A stretch of DNA of 64,000 nt from Microlunatus speluncae (GCF_009299835.1 NZ_VKCZ01000006.1:1-64000); one strand, 5' to 3'. Positions 1 through 8,693 are shown, counted from the first letter of the stretch. Program-made: numbers and translations. The notes: generated from the sequence alone by a model not told the origin.

Positions 1-2
1 TC

Positions 3-95
3 AAGGCCTGGTGGAACGTCGTCAACTGGGCCGACGCCCAGAAGCGCTACGCCGCCGCCAAGGCGCAGACCCCGGGATTGATCAACCCCGCCTGA
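3..95 (+). CDS. C-terminal end of an unidentified protein (partial)
   Basis: Only the last 30 codons are inside the window, ending at a TGA at 93-95. The visible peptide is rich in Trp, Ala and Lys (it includes [17 protein letters not shown]), and its codons have G or C at nearly every third position, which supports real coding. I do not recognise the family from this tail. A palindromic repeat starts 9 bases after the stop. The downstream transporter could be functionally linked, but nothing in the sequence proves it. Confidence 0.6.
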   Translation, partial: KAWWNVVNWADAQKRYAAAKAQTPGLINPA

Positions 96-103
96 ACCCT
101 TTT

Positions 104-168
104 CGTTCCCTGAGCCTGTCGAAGGGCGGACCAGAATCACCTTGGCCCTTCGACAGGCTCAGGGAGCG
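104..168. repeat. REP-like inverted repeat pair
   Basis: Two 23-bp copies of the window's main repeat (core CCCTGAGCCTGTCGAAGG) face each other at 104-126 and 146-168, separated by 19 bases. They would fold into a long stem in RNA. The pair begins 9 bases after the preceding stop codon and ends about 20 bases before the next start, so it could act as a terminator or an mRNA 3' end stabiliser. Other copies lie at 2440, 2870, 18651, 18878, 24879, 24920 and 60247. Confidence 0.85.
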
Positions 169-194
169 TAACCCTGCGGACGCTCGAGGTGATC

Positions 195-1478
195 ATGAGC
201 TCAGAGCCGAATCTTGATCAGCGGAGCCGGGCCCAGCAGCGCGGGCCGCGGCAGATCATCGCGGCGTCGATCGGCAACGCGGTCGAGTGGTACGACTGGT
301 ACATCTACACGTTCCTGACGCCGATCTTCGCGGCGCAGGTGTTCGCTCCCGGCGACCCGATCGCCCAGGTGCTGCTGGCCTTCGGGGTCTTCGCGGTCGG
401 CTTCTTCCTGCGGCCGATCGGCGGCCTGGTGATCGGCTGGGCGGCCGACCGCTGGGGCCGGAAGAACACCCTGACCGCGACGATCCTGATGATGGGCGTC
501 GGCAGCTTGATCATCGGGCTCACCCCGACGTATGAGTCGGCCGGGGTGCTGGCGCCGGTGATCTTGGTGTTCGGCCGACTGGTCGCCGGCTTCTCGATCG
601 GCGGCGAGTTCGCGGCCAACACGACCTTCCTGGTCGAGTCCGCCCCGCCGCGCCGCCGCGGCTTCTTCTCCTCCTTCCAGTACGTCTCCACCACGGCCGG
701 CCAGCTGGTCGCCTCCGGCGTGGCGACGGTGCTGGCCTTCTCCTTGACCCCGGAACAGTTGTCCGGCTGGGGTTGGCGGATCGGCTTCTTCATCGGTGCG
801 GTGATCGCCCTGGTCGGCCTGGTGATCCGGGTCAGCGCCGAGGAGACCCGGGACGTGACCGCGGACGCCCGGCGGCCGTGGCTGCTGGAGGCGATCGTGC
901 GGCACCCGCGGGAGTCGCTGCTGGTCTGCGGCGTCACCATCGCCGGCACGATCGCGTACTACTCCTGGACCACCTATCTGCCGACCTTCGCGCAGCAGAA
1001 CGGCCACTCGGCCCAGCAAGCCCTGTTGGTGAGCACGATCTCGCTCGCCTTCTTCGGCCTGATCCAGCCGATCACCGGGGCGATCTCGGACAAGATCGGC
1101 CGGAGGCCGATGTTGATCACGTTTGCCGCCGCGTTCGTGATCGGGATCGTGCCGGCGCTGTCGTTGATCAGCTCGAGCAACAGCTTCGCCGGGCTGTTGA
1201 TCATCACCCTGCTGGGGATGATCTTCCTCAGCGGCTTCACCTCGATCAGCGCCGCCCTGAACGCCGAGTTGATCCCAGGCCGGGTGCGGGCCTCCGGCAT
1301 CGGCTTCCCGTATTCACTGACCGTGGCGATCTTCGGCGGCACCGCGCCGTACATCGGGACCTGGTTCAAGCAGCTCGGCAATCCGGGGCTGTTCGGCTGG
1401 TACATCGCGGCGCTCTGCCTGATCTCCCTGATCGTCTACATCTTCCTCAAGGAGACCGCCCACAAGACGCTCGACTGA
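195..1478 (+). CDS. MFS transporter, metabolite:H+ symporter (MHS) type
   Basis: A 427-residue membrane protein with about twelve hydrophobic segments. The EWYDWYIY motif near residue 31 and the AADRWGRK loop between helices 2 and 3 are typical of the metabolite:H+ symporter branch, whose known members carry small organic acids, betaines or shikimate across the cytoplasmic membrane in symport with protons. The substrate cannot be told from sequence. An ATG at 195 is preferred over a GTG at 189, although the GAGGTG at 187-192 lies very close to 195, so the choice is open. A strong hairpin starts just after the stop, so the gene is probably transcribed as a unit ending there. Confidence 0.88.
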   Translation: MSSEPNLDQRSRAQQRGPRQIIAASIGNAVEWYDWYIYTFLTPIFAAQVFAPGDPIAQVLLAFGVFAVGFFLRPIGGLVIGWAADRWGRKNTLTATILMMGVGSLIIGLTPTYESAGVLAPVILVFGRLVAGFSIGGEFAANTTFLVESAPPRRRGFFSSFQYVSTTAGQLVASGVATVLAFSLTPEQLSGWGWRIGFFIGAVIALVGLVIRVSAEETRDVTADARRPWLLEAIVRHPRESLLVCGVTIAGTIAYYSWTTYLPTFAQQNGHSAQQALLVSTISLAFFGLIQPITGAISDKIGRRPMLITFAAAFVIGIVPALSLISSSNSFAGLLIITLLGMIFLSGFTSISAALNAELIPGRVRASGIGFPYSLTVAIFGGTAPYIGTWFKQLGNPGLFGWYIAALCLISLIVYIFLKETAHKTLD

Positions 1479-1479
1479 A

Positions 1480-1503
1480 TGCCCGACAGAAGCCTGTCGG
1501 GCA
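1480..1503 (+). terminator. Intrinsic-type hairpin after the MFS gene
   Basis: Perfect 10-bp arms (TGCCCGACAG / CTGTCGGGCA) with a 4-base loop begin two bases after the TGA at 1476-1478. There is no T-run, as is common in high-GC actinobacteria. It also argues against an upstream start at 1479 for the next gene, because that ATG would be inside the stem. Confidence 0.7.
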
Positions 1504-1523
1504 CTCGCGTTATCGTCGGTTTC

Positions 1524-2393
1524 ATGACGGCGGAACGAGATGATCTTTTGTCCTTGTCGGACTTCGCGTGGCAGCGACTGCTAGCGCGGATCGAGAGTCT
1601 CGACGACGAGGAATACCTCTGGCAGCCGGCGGAGGACAGCTGGTCGGTGCGGCCGGATGCCGACGGTGTCTGGCAACTCGACGGCGCCGCCCTGCCGCCG
1701 GACCCGGCGCCGATCACCACGATCGCCTGGCGGTTGAGCCACCTCGGCGACGTGCTGTCCGGTGAACGCAACGCAACCTGGATCGGGCTGACTCCCGAGG
1801 CGCGCCCCGATCGGCCGGGCCGGGCGGGGACCGTAGCGGAATGCCGGGAGCACCTGGACGACGCGTACGCCTTCTGGCGGCGCTGCCTCGCCCAGGCCAC
1901 CGAGCTCGACCTCACGATGGGTCCGATCGCGGGGCCGTACCAGGGCAGCTCGAGGCGTTCGTTCCTGTTGCACGAGCTGGACGAACTGATCCATCACGCC
2001 GCGGAGGTGGGAGTGCTGCGTGATCTTTTCGCCGCGTCCCGACCGCAACCGCCGATCGTCGCCGCGGCCCTCGGCGCCGACCGTCCCGCACTGGAAGCCT
2101 TGCTGGCAACGGATCCGACGCTGCCGGACCGGCATCCCGACCTGGTCCGGCAGGTCGCGGCGGCGCAGCGCTGGCCCGGCGTCGAACTCCTGGTCGAGCT
2201 GGGCTTCCCGGCCGACCCACCGAGCGGCACCGCCGCCGTCCACTACGCGGCCGGCGCCGGCGAACTCCGGATCGTCCGGCTGCTCGTTGATCATGGCGCC
2301 GATCTCGAGGCCCGCGATCCGACCTTCCACGAGACCCCGCGCGGCTGGGCCGCCTTCTTCGGTCAGACCGAGGTCGCCGAGGCGCTCGGCTGA
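1524..2393 (+). CDS. DinB-like protein fused to ankyrin repeats
   Basis: A 289-residue soluble protein. Residues 1 to about 165 resemble the DinB/YfiT four-helix fold: the HL of WRLSHLGD and the HELDELIHH near residue 155 sit where the metal-binding histidines of that superfamily lie. From about residue 175 to the end come short helical repeats ending in clear ankyrin units (AAVHYAAGAGELRIVRLLVDHGADLEARD). DinB-like proteins are often thiol-dependent metalloenzymes or damage-induced proteins; ankyrin repeats bind protein. The activity of this one is unknown. The ATG at 1524 is chosen because the frame-matched ATG at 1479 lies inside the preceding hairpin. The gene appears to be a single unit followed by a repeat-filled gap. 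Confidence 0.8.
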   Translation: MTAERDDLLSLSDFAWQRLLARIESLDDEEYLWQPAEDSWSVRPDADGVWQLDGAALPPDPAPITTIAWRLSHLGDVLSGERNATWIGLTPEARPDRPGRAGTVAECREHLDDAYAFWRRCLAQATELDLTMGPIAGPYQGSSRRSFLLHELDELIHHAAEVGVLRDLFAASRPQPPIVAAALGADRPALEALLATDPTLPDRHPDLVRQVAAAQRWPGVELLVELGFPADPPSGTAAVHYAAGAGELRIVRLLVDHGADLEARDPTFHETPRGWAAFFGQTEVAEALG

Positions 2394-2439
2394 GGTCGAG
2401 GCGACGTGAGGGTATTCGTCCCTTGAGCCTGTCGCCCTT

Positions 2440-2462
2440 CGTTCCCTGAGCCTGTCGAAGGG
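2440..2462 (+). repeat. REP-like repeat copy (with partial copy at 2417-2434)
   Basis: Full copy of the CCCTGAGCCTGTCGAAGG repeat in the forward orientation. An imperfect copy (CGTCCCTTGAGCCTGTCG) lies just upstream and starts 24 bases after the stop codon at 2393. Together they pair with the inverse copies at 2870-2913. Confidence 0.85.
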
Positions 2463-2592
2463 CAAGCCAATCAAGCGCTGTCTCGGGTTCGGGTGGCAGG
2501 ACCGGTGCACCCGTGGAGTGGACCCGGGAACGGCAGGATTCGCCGGCGCCCGGGTTCGGCCGGGCCAGTCCGCTCGGTGCACGCCGAAGATT

Positions 2593-2826
2593 GAAAGACG
2601 CGCCAAGGGCGGGCGGGTGACGGCGTTTCCTGGGAACTTCCGGCCGGGTACCGGTTGGGCTGTGGTTGGGATCATCGACTGTGACGTTTCCGGGCTCGAT
2701 CGGCGTCGAACGGCCGGGAAACGTCACAGTCGATACCCAGCCGGCGACTTTCGCCCCCCAAACACCGGCACCCGGCCGGATAACGCGGCGGTTCGCCTTG
2801 ACCCGCCCGTCCTTGGCGCGTCTTTC
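2593..2826. repeat. Inverted-repeat-bounded intergenic element, copy A
   Basis: The 26-bp ends (2593-2618 and 2801-2826) are inverted copies that differ at one base. Each contains GAAAGACGCGCCAAGG followed by a GGCGGGCGGGT-type run. The 182-bp interior codes for nothing recognisable and contains a 17-bp inverted repeat. A similar pair of ends bounds the element at 58932-59186, with a different interior. The size and ends resemble a MITE or a mobile intergenic unit. No target-site duplication is obvious. Confidence 0.65.
2674..2734. repeat. 17-bp inverted repeat inside element A
   Basis: Arms ATCGACTGTGACGTTTC (2674-2690) and its exact reverse complement (2718-2734) enclose a 27-base loop that itself contains short complementary stretches. 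It could be a stem-loop in RNA or a protein-binding palindrome. Confidence 0.7.
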
Positions 2827-2869
2827 CGGCCGTCAGGCCGAAACCGAAAGGGGCAGCATCTGGCCTGCC

Positions 2870-2913
2870 CCCTTCGACAGGCTCAGGGAACGAGTCGACA
2901 GGCTCAGGGAACG
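2870..2913 (-). repeat. Two tandem inverse REP-like copies
   Basis: A full inverse copy (2870-2892, containing CCTTCGACAGGCTCAGGG) is followed at once by a second, truncated copy (2895-2913). They lie 32 bases beyond the stop codon of the minus-strand YdcF-like gene, so they are in its 3' flank. Confidence 0.85.
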
Positions 2914-2944
2914 AACAGCCGAACCCTGCCGTGCAGGAAGGCGG

Positions 2945-3964
2945 CTAGGCCGGGATCCCGGCGAGGAGCAGGGCCAGGGGCAGCGGGATGGCGATGATCA
3001 ACACCAAGATCGTGTGGACGAGGCGCTGCTCGCGCAGGATCGCGACGAACTCGCGGATCATCGCGCTCGGCCAGTAGTAGTCGGCGGTGGGGGCGCCAGC
3101 GGCCTGGGCGGCGATGCCGAGCTTGCGGGCCAGGATCGCGGCGCGGAGGACGTGGTAGTTGCTGGTGACGATCAGGCCGGGCCCGGCCGGCGGTGTCACC
3201 TGTTCGGCGAGGACCAGGGCCGAGGAGAAGCGCAGGTTCTGCTCGGTGTTGCGGGATTCGATCTCGGTCCGCAGCACGGTCGGATCGGCGCCGTTGTCCA
3301 CCGCCCAGCGGGCCATCGCCTCGGCCTCGGGGACCTGCTCATCGCTCCCCTTGCCGCCTGACATGATCAAGATCCGGCCGCGGCGGCGGGCGAACTCGGT
3401 CATCCCGGCGCGGACCCGAGAGGCGAGCAGCGGCGGCACCTCACTGCCGGCGCGCAGGCCCGAGCCGAGCACCATCACCCACTCGGCCGGATGATCACGC
3501 ACCAGCCAGCCGTACAGTCCGGCATAGCCGACGAACGCGACGAACTGGAAGCCCAGGTAACCGGCGACCAGCAGGCCGAACAGCCAGCCGGCCTTCACCC
3601 ACAGCGGCGCGCTCAGCAAGACCGGGATGGTCCCGGCGACCAGGACGATGATCAACAGCCCGGCGAGCAGGGAGAGCGAGTTGGCCAGGCTCGCCCGCTC
3701 CCGGCGGAGCATCACCACCCCGTTCAAGATCAGAAAGGCGCCGAGGACGAGGACCAACAGCGGCGAGAGCAACGCCAGCAACGCGATCAGGAAGAACAGC
3801 AGACTCCCGTCCATCAGCCCGATCGACCCGAGCCCGTTGATCAGCAGCATGCCGCCGGCCAACAACCAGAACGCGTTGCTGAGGCGCCGCGGCTCCGTGC
3901 GGGTGCGCCAGACCGCGATCACGCAGACGGCCACCGCCACCGACAGCGCAAAGACGACGATCAT
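2945..3964 (-). CDS. YdcF/SanA-family (DUF218) membrane protein
   Basis: A 339-residue protein with four to five hydrophobic segments in the first 150 residues, then a DUF218 domain, then a C-terminal hydrophobic helix. The domain shows the family signatures: GSGLRAGSEVPPLLASRV near 167, SGGKGSDEQVPEAEAM near 202, the acidic E-S-R-N-T stretch near 236, and SNYHVLRA near 269. Characterised relatives act in envelope processes such as undecaprenyl carrier metabolism or vancomycin resistance, but most have no proven reaction. The start is an ATG at 3964. The 3' end faces the repeat-filled gap. It is read in the same direction as the DUF418 gene upstream, with a 45-bp gap, so they may be cotranscribed. 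Confidence 0.85.
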   Translation of the reverse strand: MIVVFALSVAVAVCVIAVWRTRTEPRRLSNAFWLLAGGMLLINGLGSIGLMDGSLLFFLIALLALLSPLLVLVLGAFLILNGVVMLRRERASLANSLSLLAGLLIIVLVAGTIPVLLSAPLWVKAGWLFGLLVAGYLGFQFVAFVGYAGLYGWLVRDHPAEWVMVLGSGLRAGSEVPPLLASRVRAGMTEFARRRGRILIMSGGKGSDEQVPEAEAMARWAVDNGADPTVLRTEIESRNTEQNLRFSSALVLAEQVTPPAGPGLIVTSNYHVLRAAILARKLGIAAQAAGAPTADYYWPSAMIREFVAILREQRLVHTILVLIIAIPLPLALLLAGIPA

Positions 3965-4009
3965 GAATGATCCGACCGACCGGGCCGCAGGGCCTGACTC
4001 CGCATCACC

Positions 4010-5062
4010 TCAGGATACCGAGGCCGGGACGGGACGTGGGGTCGGCCGGCCGTCGCGCGTCCACCAGGTGAAGCGGCGCCAGAGTTCCTCCAGCGGGCCG
4101 CGGCGGAAGCGGCGTAGCCACAGCCGCATCCCGAGGTTCTGGATCGCCAGCACTCCGATCACCCAGGCGGTCAGCCCGAGCCACGTCCCGAGTCCCTGTG
4201 GGTCCGGAGCCAGGGCGCGGACGGCTGCCGCACCGAAGGTGATCAATACGGTGGCGGACAGGTAGCAGGTCAGCGCCGTGCGACCCAGCGGCTCGAACGC
4301 GGCCACCAGGGCCGGCGCCAACCGGGTCCGCATCAGGCCCAGCACCAGGGCGACGTAGCCGGCGGCCATCACCAGCTGCACCAGGGTCAACAGCACGTAC
4401 GAGGCCTGCAGCTCGGGACGGAGCACCAGCAGGGTGGCTCCGGCCAGCGCCAGCGCTCCGGTCGAGACGCCGGTGATCATGATCGCCCGGCCGGCCGACG
4501 GGCTCTCCCAACGGCCGGCGGCGCCGAGGATGCCGAGGGCGAAGCCGGCGAGCTGCAGACCGATCAGGGTGAACAGCTGGGCCTCGATCGCCAGCCCGGC
4601 GACGATCCCGATCAAGCCGACCAGTCCGAGCACGGGTGCGGCGCGGCGCCGCGGCAGCAAGGTCGAAGGCAACAGGAAGATCAATCCGCTCAGTCCGTAG
4701 ATCAACAACGCCTCGCCCGGCGCGAAGAGCTGATGCGGCAGGCCGAGGATCACCAGGAAGCCCGCACGTCGGGCCAACGCGGCCCGGGGCCGGACCCGGG
4801 TGTCCCGACCGGCCCGCCACACCATGCCGAAGCTCAGGCCGAAGAGCAGGGAGAACAGCGGCAGGAAATGGCCCTGGAAGAAGAGCCGGAGCCCGGTCCA
4901 GCCGGCCGTCTGGAACACCTCGACCGGGATCGCCCCGGCAGTGATCCAGATCGCCACCGAGTTGAGCGGAAAGATCCCGGCGATCGCGACACCGCGCAGG
5001 ACGTCCAGTGAGACGAAGCGCCGCGACGACGTCGAGGATTGAAGGCTGCCCGCATGATCCAT
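4010..5062 (-). CDS. DUF418 (YeiB-like) membrane protein
   Basis: A 350-residue polytopic membrane protein. It begins with a short polar N-terminus and RFVSLDVLRGVAIAGIF, the typical opening of the DUF418/acyltransferase-3-like group, has about nine further hydrophobic segments, and ends with the characteristic RRGPLEELWRRFTWW motif. The family is widespread in actinobacteria and has no established biochemical function. The start is ATG at 5062; a longer overlapping frame to 5099 lacks the family N-terminus. It lies upstream of the YdcF-like gene on the same strand and may share its transcript. Confidence 0.87.
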   Translation of the reverse strand: MDHAGSLQSSTSSRRFVSLDVLRGVAIAGIFPLNSVAIWITAGAIPVEVFQTAGWTGLRLFFQGHFLPLFSLLFGLSFGMVWRAGRDTRVRPRAALARRAGFLVILGLPHQLFAPGEALLIYGLSGLIFLLPSTLLPRRRAAPVLGLVGLIGIVAGLAIEAQLFTLIGLQLAGFALGILGAAGRWESPSAGRAIMITGVSTGALALAGATLLVLRPELQASYVLLTLVQLVMAAGYVALVLGLMRTRLAPALVAAFEPLGRTALTCYLSATVLITFGAAAVRALAPDPQGLGTWLGLTAWVIGVLAIQNLGMRLWLRRFRRGPLEELWRRFTWWTRDGRPTPRPVPASVS

Positions 5063-5126
5063 GTGATCCGATCATGCCGGATGGCCGCTCGCCGATCATC
5101 CGGCGAAGGTCCTCGGTGTGTCGCGA

Positions 5127-6098
5127 TCAGGTACGACCAGGGTCGGGGACGTTGATCTGATCATGGAGTTGCAGCACCTCTTCGGCGGCCAGCCGGACCT
5201 GATGGCGGAGTTCGGCGGGCTCCTCGACCACGGCGGCGCCGGCGAGCGCGAGCGCGACGGAGCGGGCCTCGCCCGGATTCTCCAGGTCGATCTCCACCCG
5301 GGACCAGCCCGGATGTTCGGCGGCCGCCGGCGTGATCCGCGCCCCGGGCCGGCCGCGGAAACGGGCGAGGGCGGCGTCGCGGACCCGGAACACGACCGGA
5401 TAGCTCGGCCACTGCGCCCGGGTCCGCCGCACCGATTCGGCCCAGTAGTCGGCAAGATCGAAGTTCGCGGGCCGGTCGAAGGACTGCGCGGTGACTTCGG
5501 CGCTGAGGATCCGGCTGACCCGGTAGGTGCGCGGCTCCGCGCCGCGCCGGGCGACCAGATACCAGGCATGGCCCTTGGCGACCAAGCCGAGCGGGCCGAC
5601 CGTGATCTTGGACCGGCCGCTGCCGTACTTCATGATCATCAGACGTTCCTCCCACAACGCCTGACGGCAGACGGTGAGCCAGCCGACGTCGTCGGTCGGT
5701 TCTTCGTCCCAGCCGGGCCGGTCGATCAGCACCCGCTGCAGCGCGAAGCCCGCCTCGCGGCGGATCCCCGACGGCAGCGCGGTGAGCAGCTTGTCGTAGG
5801 CCCGGTCGGTCTCGCCCAGACCGAGGTCGGTCAGCACCTGCGTGGTGGTGCCGACGAAGATCGACATCGCCTCCGCCGCGGTCAGCCCGAACAGCCTGGT
5901 CCGGAAGTCCGGCAACAGCGACCAGCCGCCACCCCGGCCGCGGGTCGGGTAGACCGGCACGCCGGCCAGGCTCATCGCCTCCAGGTCGCGCTGCACCGTC
6001 CGCGGTGAGACCTCCAGCCGGCGGGCGAGCTCGGACACGGTCAACCGCCCGCGGCTCTGCAACAGCAGCAGGATCCGGAGCAGGCGTTCGGCACGCAC
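5127..6098 (-). CDS. YafY/PafC-type regulator: DeoR-like HTH plus WYL domain
   Basis: A 323-residue transcription factor. Residues 1-60 form a winged helix (RAERLLRILLLLQSRGRL, then VSELARRLEVSPRTVQRDLE), followed by a WYL sensor domain in which GHAWYLVARRG and RTYRVSRILSAEVT are recognisable, and a WCX-like C-terminal part. WYL domains bind nucleic acid or nucleotide-type ligands, often in stress or defence control. The start is a GTG at 6098, giving the usual family N-terminus. It is divergently oriented to the ABC-2 exporter that starts at 6161, with only about 60 bp between, so it is the obvious candidate regulator of that exporter. Confidence 0.87.
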   Translation of the reverse strand: MRAERLLRILLLLQSRGRLTVSELARRLEVSPRTVQRDLEAMSLAGVPVYPTRGRGGGWSLLPDFRTRLFGLTAAEAMSIFVGTTTQVLTDLGLGETDRAYDKLLTALPSGIRREAGFALQRVLIDRPGWDEEPTDDVGWLTVCRQALWEERLMIMKYGSGRSKITVGPLGLVAKGHAWYLVARRGAEPRTYRVSRILSAEVTAQSFDRPANFDLADYWAESVRRTRAQWPSYPVVFRVRDAALARFRGRPGARITPAAAEHPGWSRVEIDLENPGEARSVALALAGAAVVEEPAELRHQVRLAAEEVLQLHDQINVPDPGRT

Positions 6099-6160
6099 CC
6101 CGTCACTGTGTCACGGAAATAAGCCATTGACTGGCATCTTTTGCGTCAAGGCTGAACTCC

Positions 6161-7144
6161 GTGGATGCGATCACTGTCGACGGACTGACCATGACCTACC
6201 GGGTCCCGATCCGCGAGCCCGGCCTGCGGGCGGCGCTGCGATCGATCGGCCGGCGCAGCCGGCGCGACATCGCGGCCGTGGCCGACGCCTCGTTCTCCGT
6301 CCGGCCGGGTGAACTGGTCGGCTTCATCGGCCCGAACGGCGCCGGAAAGACGACGACGATGAAGATCCTGTCCGGGTTGCTCCGGCCGACCGCCGGCCGG
6401 ATCGACGTCCTCGGCCAGACCCCGTGGGACCGCCGAACGGCCTTCCTGAAACGGATCGCCTTCGTCCGCGGCAGTCAGCCGGTCGGCGGCTCGCAGGAGC
6501 TGACCGTCCTGGACACGCTGGACTACCAACGGCTGCTCTATCAGGTCGACCGGGCCGAGTTCGCCGCGACGCTGGCGGAACTGACCACCCTACTCGACCT
6601 GGAACCACTGCTGCAGCGGCAACTGCGAGCCCTCAGCCTCGGCGAACGGATGCGGGTCGGGCTCGCCCTGTCGCTGAGCTATCGACCCGAGGTGCTGTTC
6701 CTGGACGAGCCGACCCTCGGGCTGGACGTCTCCGCGGCCGCCGCGATCCGCACCTTCGTCCGCGACCAGGTCGCCCGGACCGGGGCCACGGTGCTGCTGA
6801 CCAGCCACTACATGGCCGACGTGGAGGAGCTGTGCCCACGGCTGATCTTGATCGACCAGGGCACGGTCCGCTACGACGGGCCGCTCGGTCAGCTGTCGGC
6901 CCGACTGTCGCCGTACAAATTGATCCGGTTCGCGGCTCCCGAAGCCGGGGCCGAGCAGTTCTCCGGTCTCGGTGAGGTGGTCCAGGAGGACGGGGATGAT
7001 CGCTGGCTGCTCCGGGTGCCGCGGGCCGAGGTGGCGACGACGACCGCCCGGGTGCTGTCCACGATCCGGGTCACCGACCTCGCGGTCGAGGATCCGCCCC
7101 TGGAGCAGGTCATCGACCGCGCCTACCGAGAGGGGATCGGATGA
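6161..7144 (+). CDS. ABC-2 exporter ATPase subunit
   Basis: A 327-residue cytoplasmic ATPase. Walker A is GPNGAGKTT at residues 57-65, the signature is LSLGERMR, Walker B is VLFLDEPTLGLD and the switch histidine is in LLTSHYMADVEEL. The long linker before Walker A and the C-terminal regulatory tail match the group that pairs with DUF990-type permeases, some of which export drugs or viologens. The start is GTG 6161. The last four bases overlap the start of the next gene (ATGA), so it is the first gene of a three-gene operon. A divergent WYL regulator lies directly upstream. Confidence 0.9.
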   Translation: MDAITVDGLTMTYRVPIREPGLRAALRSIGRRSRRDIAAVADASFSVRPGELVGFIGPNGAGKTTTMKILSGLLRPTAGRIDVLGQTPWDRRTAFLKRIAFVRGSQPVGGSQELTVLDTLDYQRLLYQVDRAEFAATLAELTTLLDLEPLLQRQLRALSLGERMRVGLALSLSYRPEVLFLDEPTLGLDVSAAAAIRTFVRDQVARTGATVLLTSHYMADVEELCPRLILIDQGTVRYDGPLGQLSARLSPYKLIRFAAPEAGAEQFSGLGEVVQEDGDDRWLLRVPRAEVATTTARVLSTIRVTDLAVEDPPLEQVIDRAYREGIG

Positions 7145-7911
7145 GCCGGCTGTCCCAGTTGATCATGCTCCGGCTGCGGCAGGAGGTGCTGGAGTGGAGC
7201 GGCTCCTGGTGGTTCCTGACCACGCTGGTGGTCCAGGCCGTTGTCGGTCCGTTGATCGGGCTGTTCGTCTGGTCGGCGGTGTTCCCCGGCGATCCGTCCA
7301 TCGTCAGCTACTACGTGGCGCTGATGTTGATCACGCTGATGACGGAGTCGTTCGAGCAGTTCACCCTGGCCGAGCGGATCTACGACGGCACCCTCAGCCA
7401 TGAGCTGCTGCGGCCGCAACCGGTGCTGATCGGCGTCATCGGCGCCAACCTTGCGATCCGCTCCTGGTTGACGATCATCGGCATCCCGGCAGTCTTCCTG
7501 ACCGGCCTCGCCATGGGAGTCCGGTTCGATCCGGCGGCGATCCTGCTGGCCCTGCCGGCAGTGCCGCTGGCCGGGATCATGATGTTCCTCTGGACGTACG
7601 GCCTGTCGCTGACCGGGTTCTGGACCGAGCGGGTGCATGCCGTCGTCGCCTTCGGCAGCTATCTGATCATGATCCTCGGCGGCACCATCGCCCCGGTCGG
7701 GCTGCTGCCCGAGCCGTGGCAGCAGCTCAGCCGGGTGTTGCCGATGTACGCCATGCTCGGCTTCCCGGCCGAGCTCGCCACCGGTCGGCTGACCGGCGGC
7801 CCGGTGATCACCGGCTATCTGCTGCAGCTCGGCTGGATCGCTGTCGGGGTGGCGAGCTGCGTCCGGCTGTGGCGGGCCGGCACCCGGCGCTACACGGTGG
7901 TCGGCGCATGA
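7141..7911 (+). CDS. ABC-2 exporter permease (DUF990-like), first subunit
   Basis: A 256-residue protein with six predicted membrane helices. The N-terminal helix is followed by a polar loop containing RIYDGTLSHELLRPQP, the typical coupling region of the ABC2_membrane_6 (DUF990) family (TL..LLRP). It overlaps the ATPase gene upstream and the second permease gene downstream by four bases each (ATGA), which implies translational coupling. Together with the next gene it probably forms a heterodimeric membrane channel. The substrate is unknown. Confidence 0.87.
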   Translation: MSRLSQLIMLRLRQEVLEWSGSWWFLTTLVVQAVVGPLIGLFVWSAVFPGDPSIVSYYVALMLITLMTESFEQFTLAERIYDGTLSHELLRPQPVLIGVIGANLAIRSWLTIIGIPAVFLTGLAMGVRFDPAAILLALPAVPLAGIMMFLWTYGLSLTGFWTERVHAVVAFGSYLIMILGGTIAPVGLLPEPWQQLSRVLPMYAMLGFPAELATGRLTGGPVITGYLLQLGWIAVGVASCVRLWRAGTRRYTVVGA

Positions 7912-8693
7912 TCGCGATTGCGCTGCTGGGCGCGAGCTTCTCGATGGCGCTGCGCCGCCTGCTCGCCTTCCGGGTGAACCTGATCTTCGATGTGGTGATG
8001 TCGATGATCTGGCTGGCGGTAACCCTGGCCACGGTGCTGGTGGTCTACACCGCGACCGACACCCTGGCCGGCTGGAGCCTGCCAGAGGCGCTGATCTTGA
8101 TCGGCACGTTCCAGGTGCTCAGTGGGCTGAAACAGACCTTTCTCGATCCCAATCTGTCCTGGTTTCCCGAGCGCGGGATCCGCCAGGGCAAGCTCGACGT
8201 CATGCTGCTCCAGCCGGCGCCGACCCTGTTCCTGGTCAGCCTGTCCAGCTGCTCGCCGCTCTCGCTGGTGCAGTCCGGGCTCGGGCTGGGCGTGATCGTG
8301 GTCGGCCTGGCCCGGCTCGGCCGGCCGCCCGAGCCGGCGGCGGTGGTGTCCTGGCTGGTGATGATCATGGTCGGTCTGGTGATCACCTGGTCGTTGGGCA
8401 TGATCCTCGCGGTGCTGGCGTTCTGGGCGCCGAAGCTGCAACTCGACGTGTTCTACGGCTCGGCCTGGCAGCTCGCCCGCTATCCGGTCGACATCTATCC
8501 CGGTCCCCTGCGCGCCGTGCTGACGTACCTGTTTCCGATGGCCCTGATCGCTACCGCCCCGACGCTGGTCCTGGTCCGCGGCCCGGATCCGGCTCTGCTG
8601 CTCGGTGGGATCGCGGGCGCGATCATCGGTGCCGGCCTGACCACGCTGTGCTGGCGGCTGGGCCTGCGCCGCTACACGGGCGCGACGTCGTGA
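7908..8693 (+). CDS. ABC-2 exporter permease (DUF990-like), second subunit
   Basis: A 261-residue protein with six hydrophobic helices and the family motif SWFPERGIRQGKLDVMLLQPAP (G.LD..LLQP) in the coupling loop. The ATG at 7908 is chosen because it gives the family N-terminus (MIAIALLGASF) and an ATGA overlap with the first permease; the frame stays open further upstream but that extension reads only as a shadow of the first permease. It closes the three-gene operon. The gap to the next gene is 69 bp with no clear hairpin. Confidence 0.87.
   Translation: MIAIALLGASFSMALRRLLAFRVNLIFDVVMSMIWLAVTLATVLVVYTATDTLAGWSLPEALILIGTFQVLSGLKQTFLDPNLSWFPERGIRQGKLDVMLLQPAPTLFLVSLSSCSPLSLVQSGLGLGVIVVGLARLGRPPEPAAVVSWLVMIMVGLVITWSLGMILAVLAFWAPKLQLDVFYGSAWQLARYPVDIYPGPLRAVLTYLFPMALIATAPTLVLVRGPDPALLLGGIAGAIIGAGLTTLCWRLGLRRYTGATS

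Larger units (their letters stand above)
2394..2944. other. 551-bp intergenic region filled with repeats, no gene seen
   Basis: The region between the convergent DinB-ankyrin and YdcF-like genes contains open frames on both strands, but none has a recognisable family, ribosome site or coherent hydrophobic pattern. In order it holds a partial and a full REP-like copy (2417-2434 and 2440-2462), an inverted-repeat-bounded element (2593-2826) with an internal 17-bp stem (2674-2734), and two tandem inverse REP-like copies (2870-2892 and 2895-2913). Confidence 0.7.

Noticed and set aside
2518-3361. Plus-strand frames in the gap near 2.5-3.4 kb as small genes
   Set aside because: They run through inverted-repeat and REP-like sequences and the antisense of the YdcF gene, with no homology or ribosome site.
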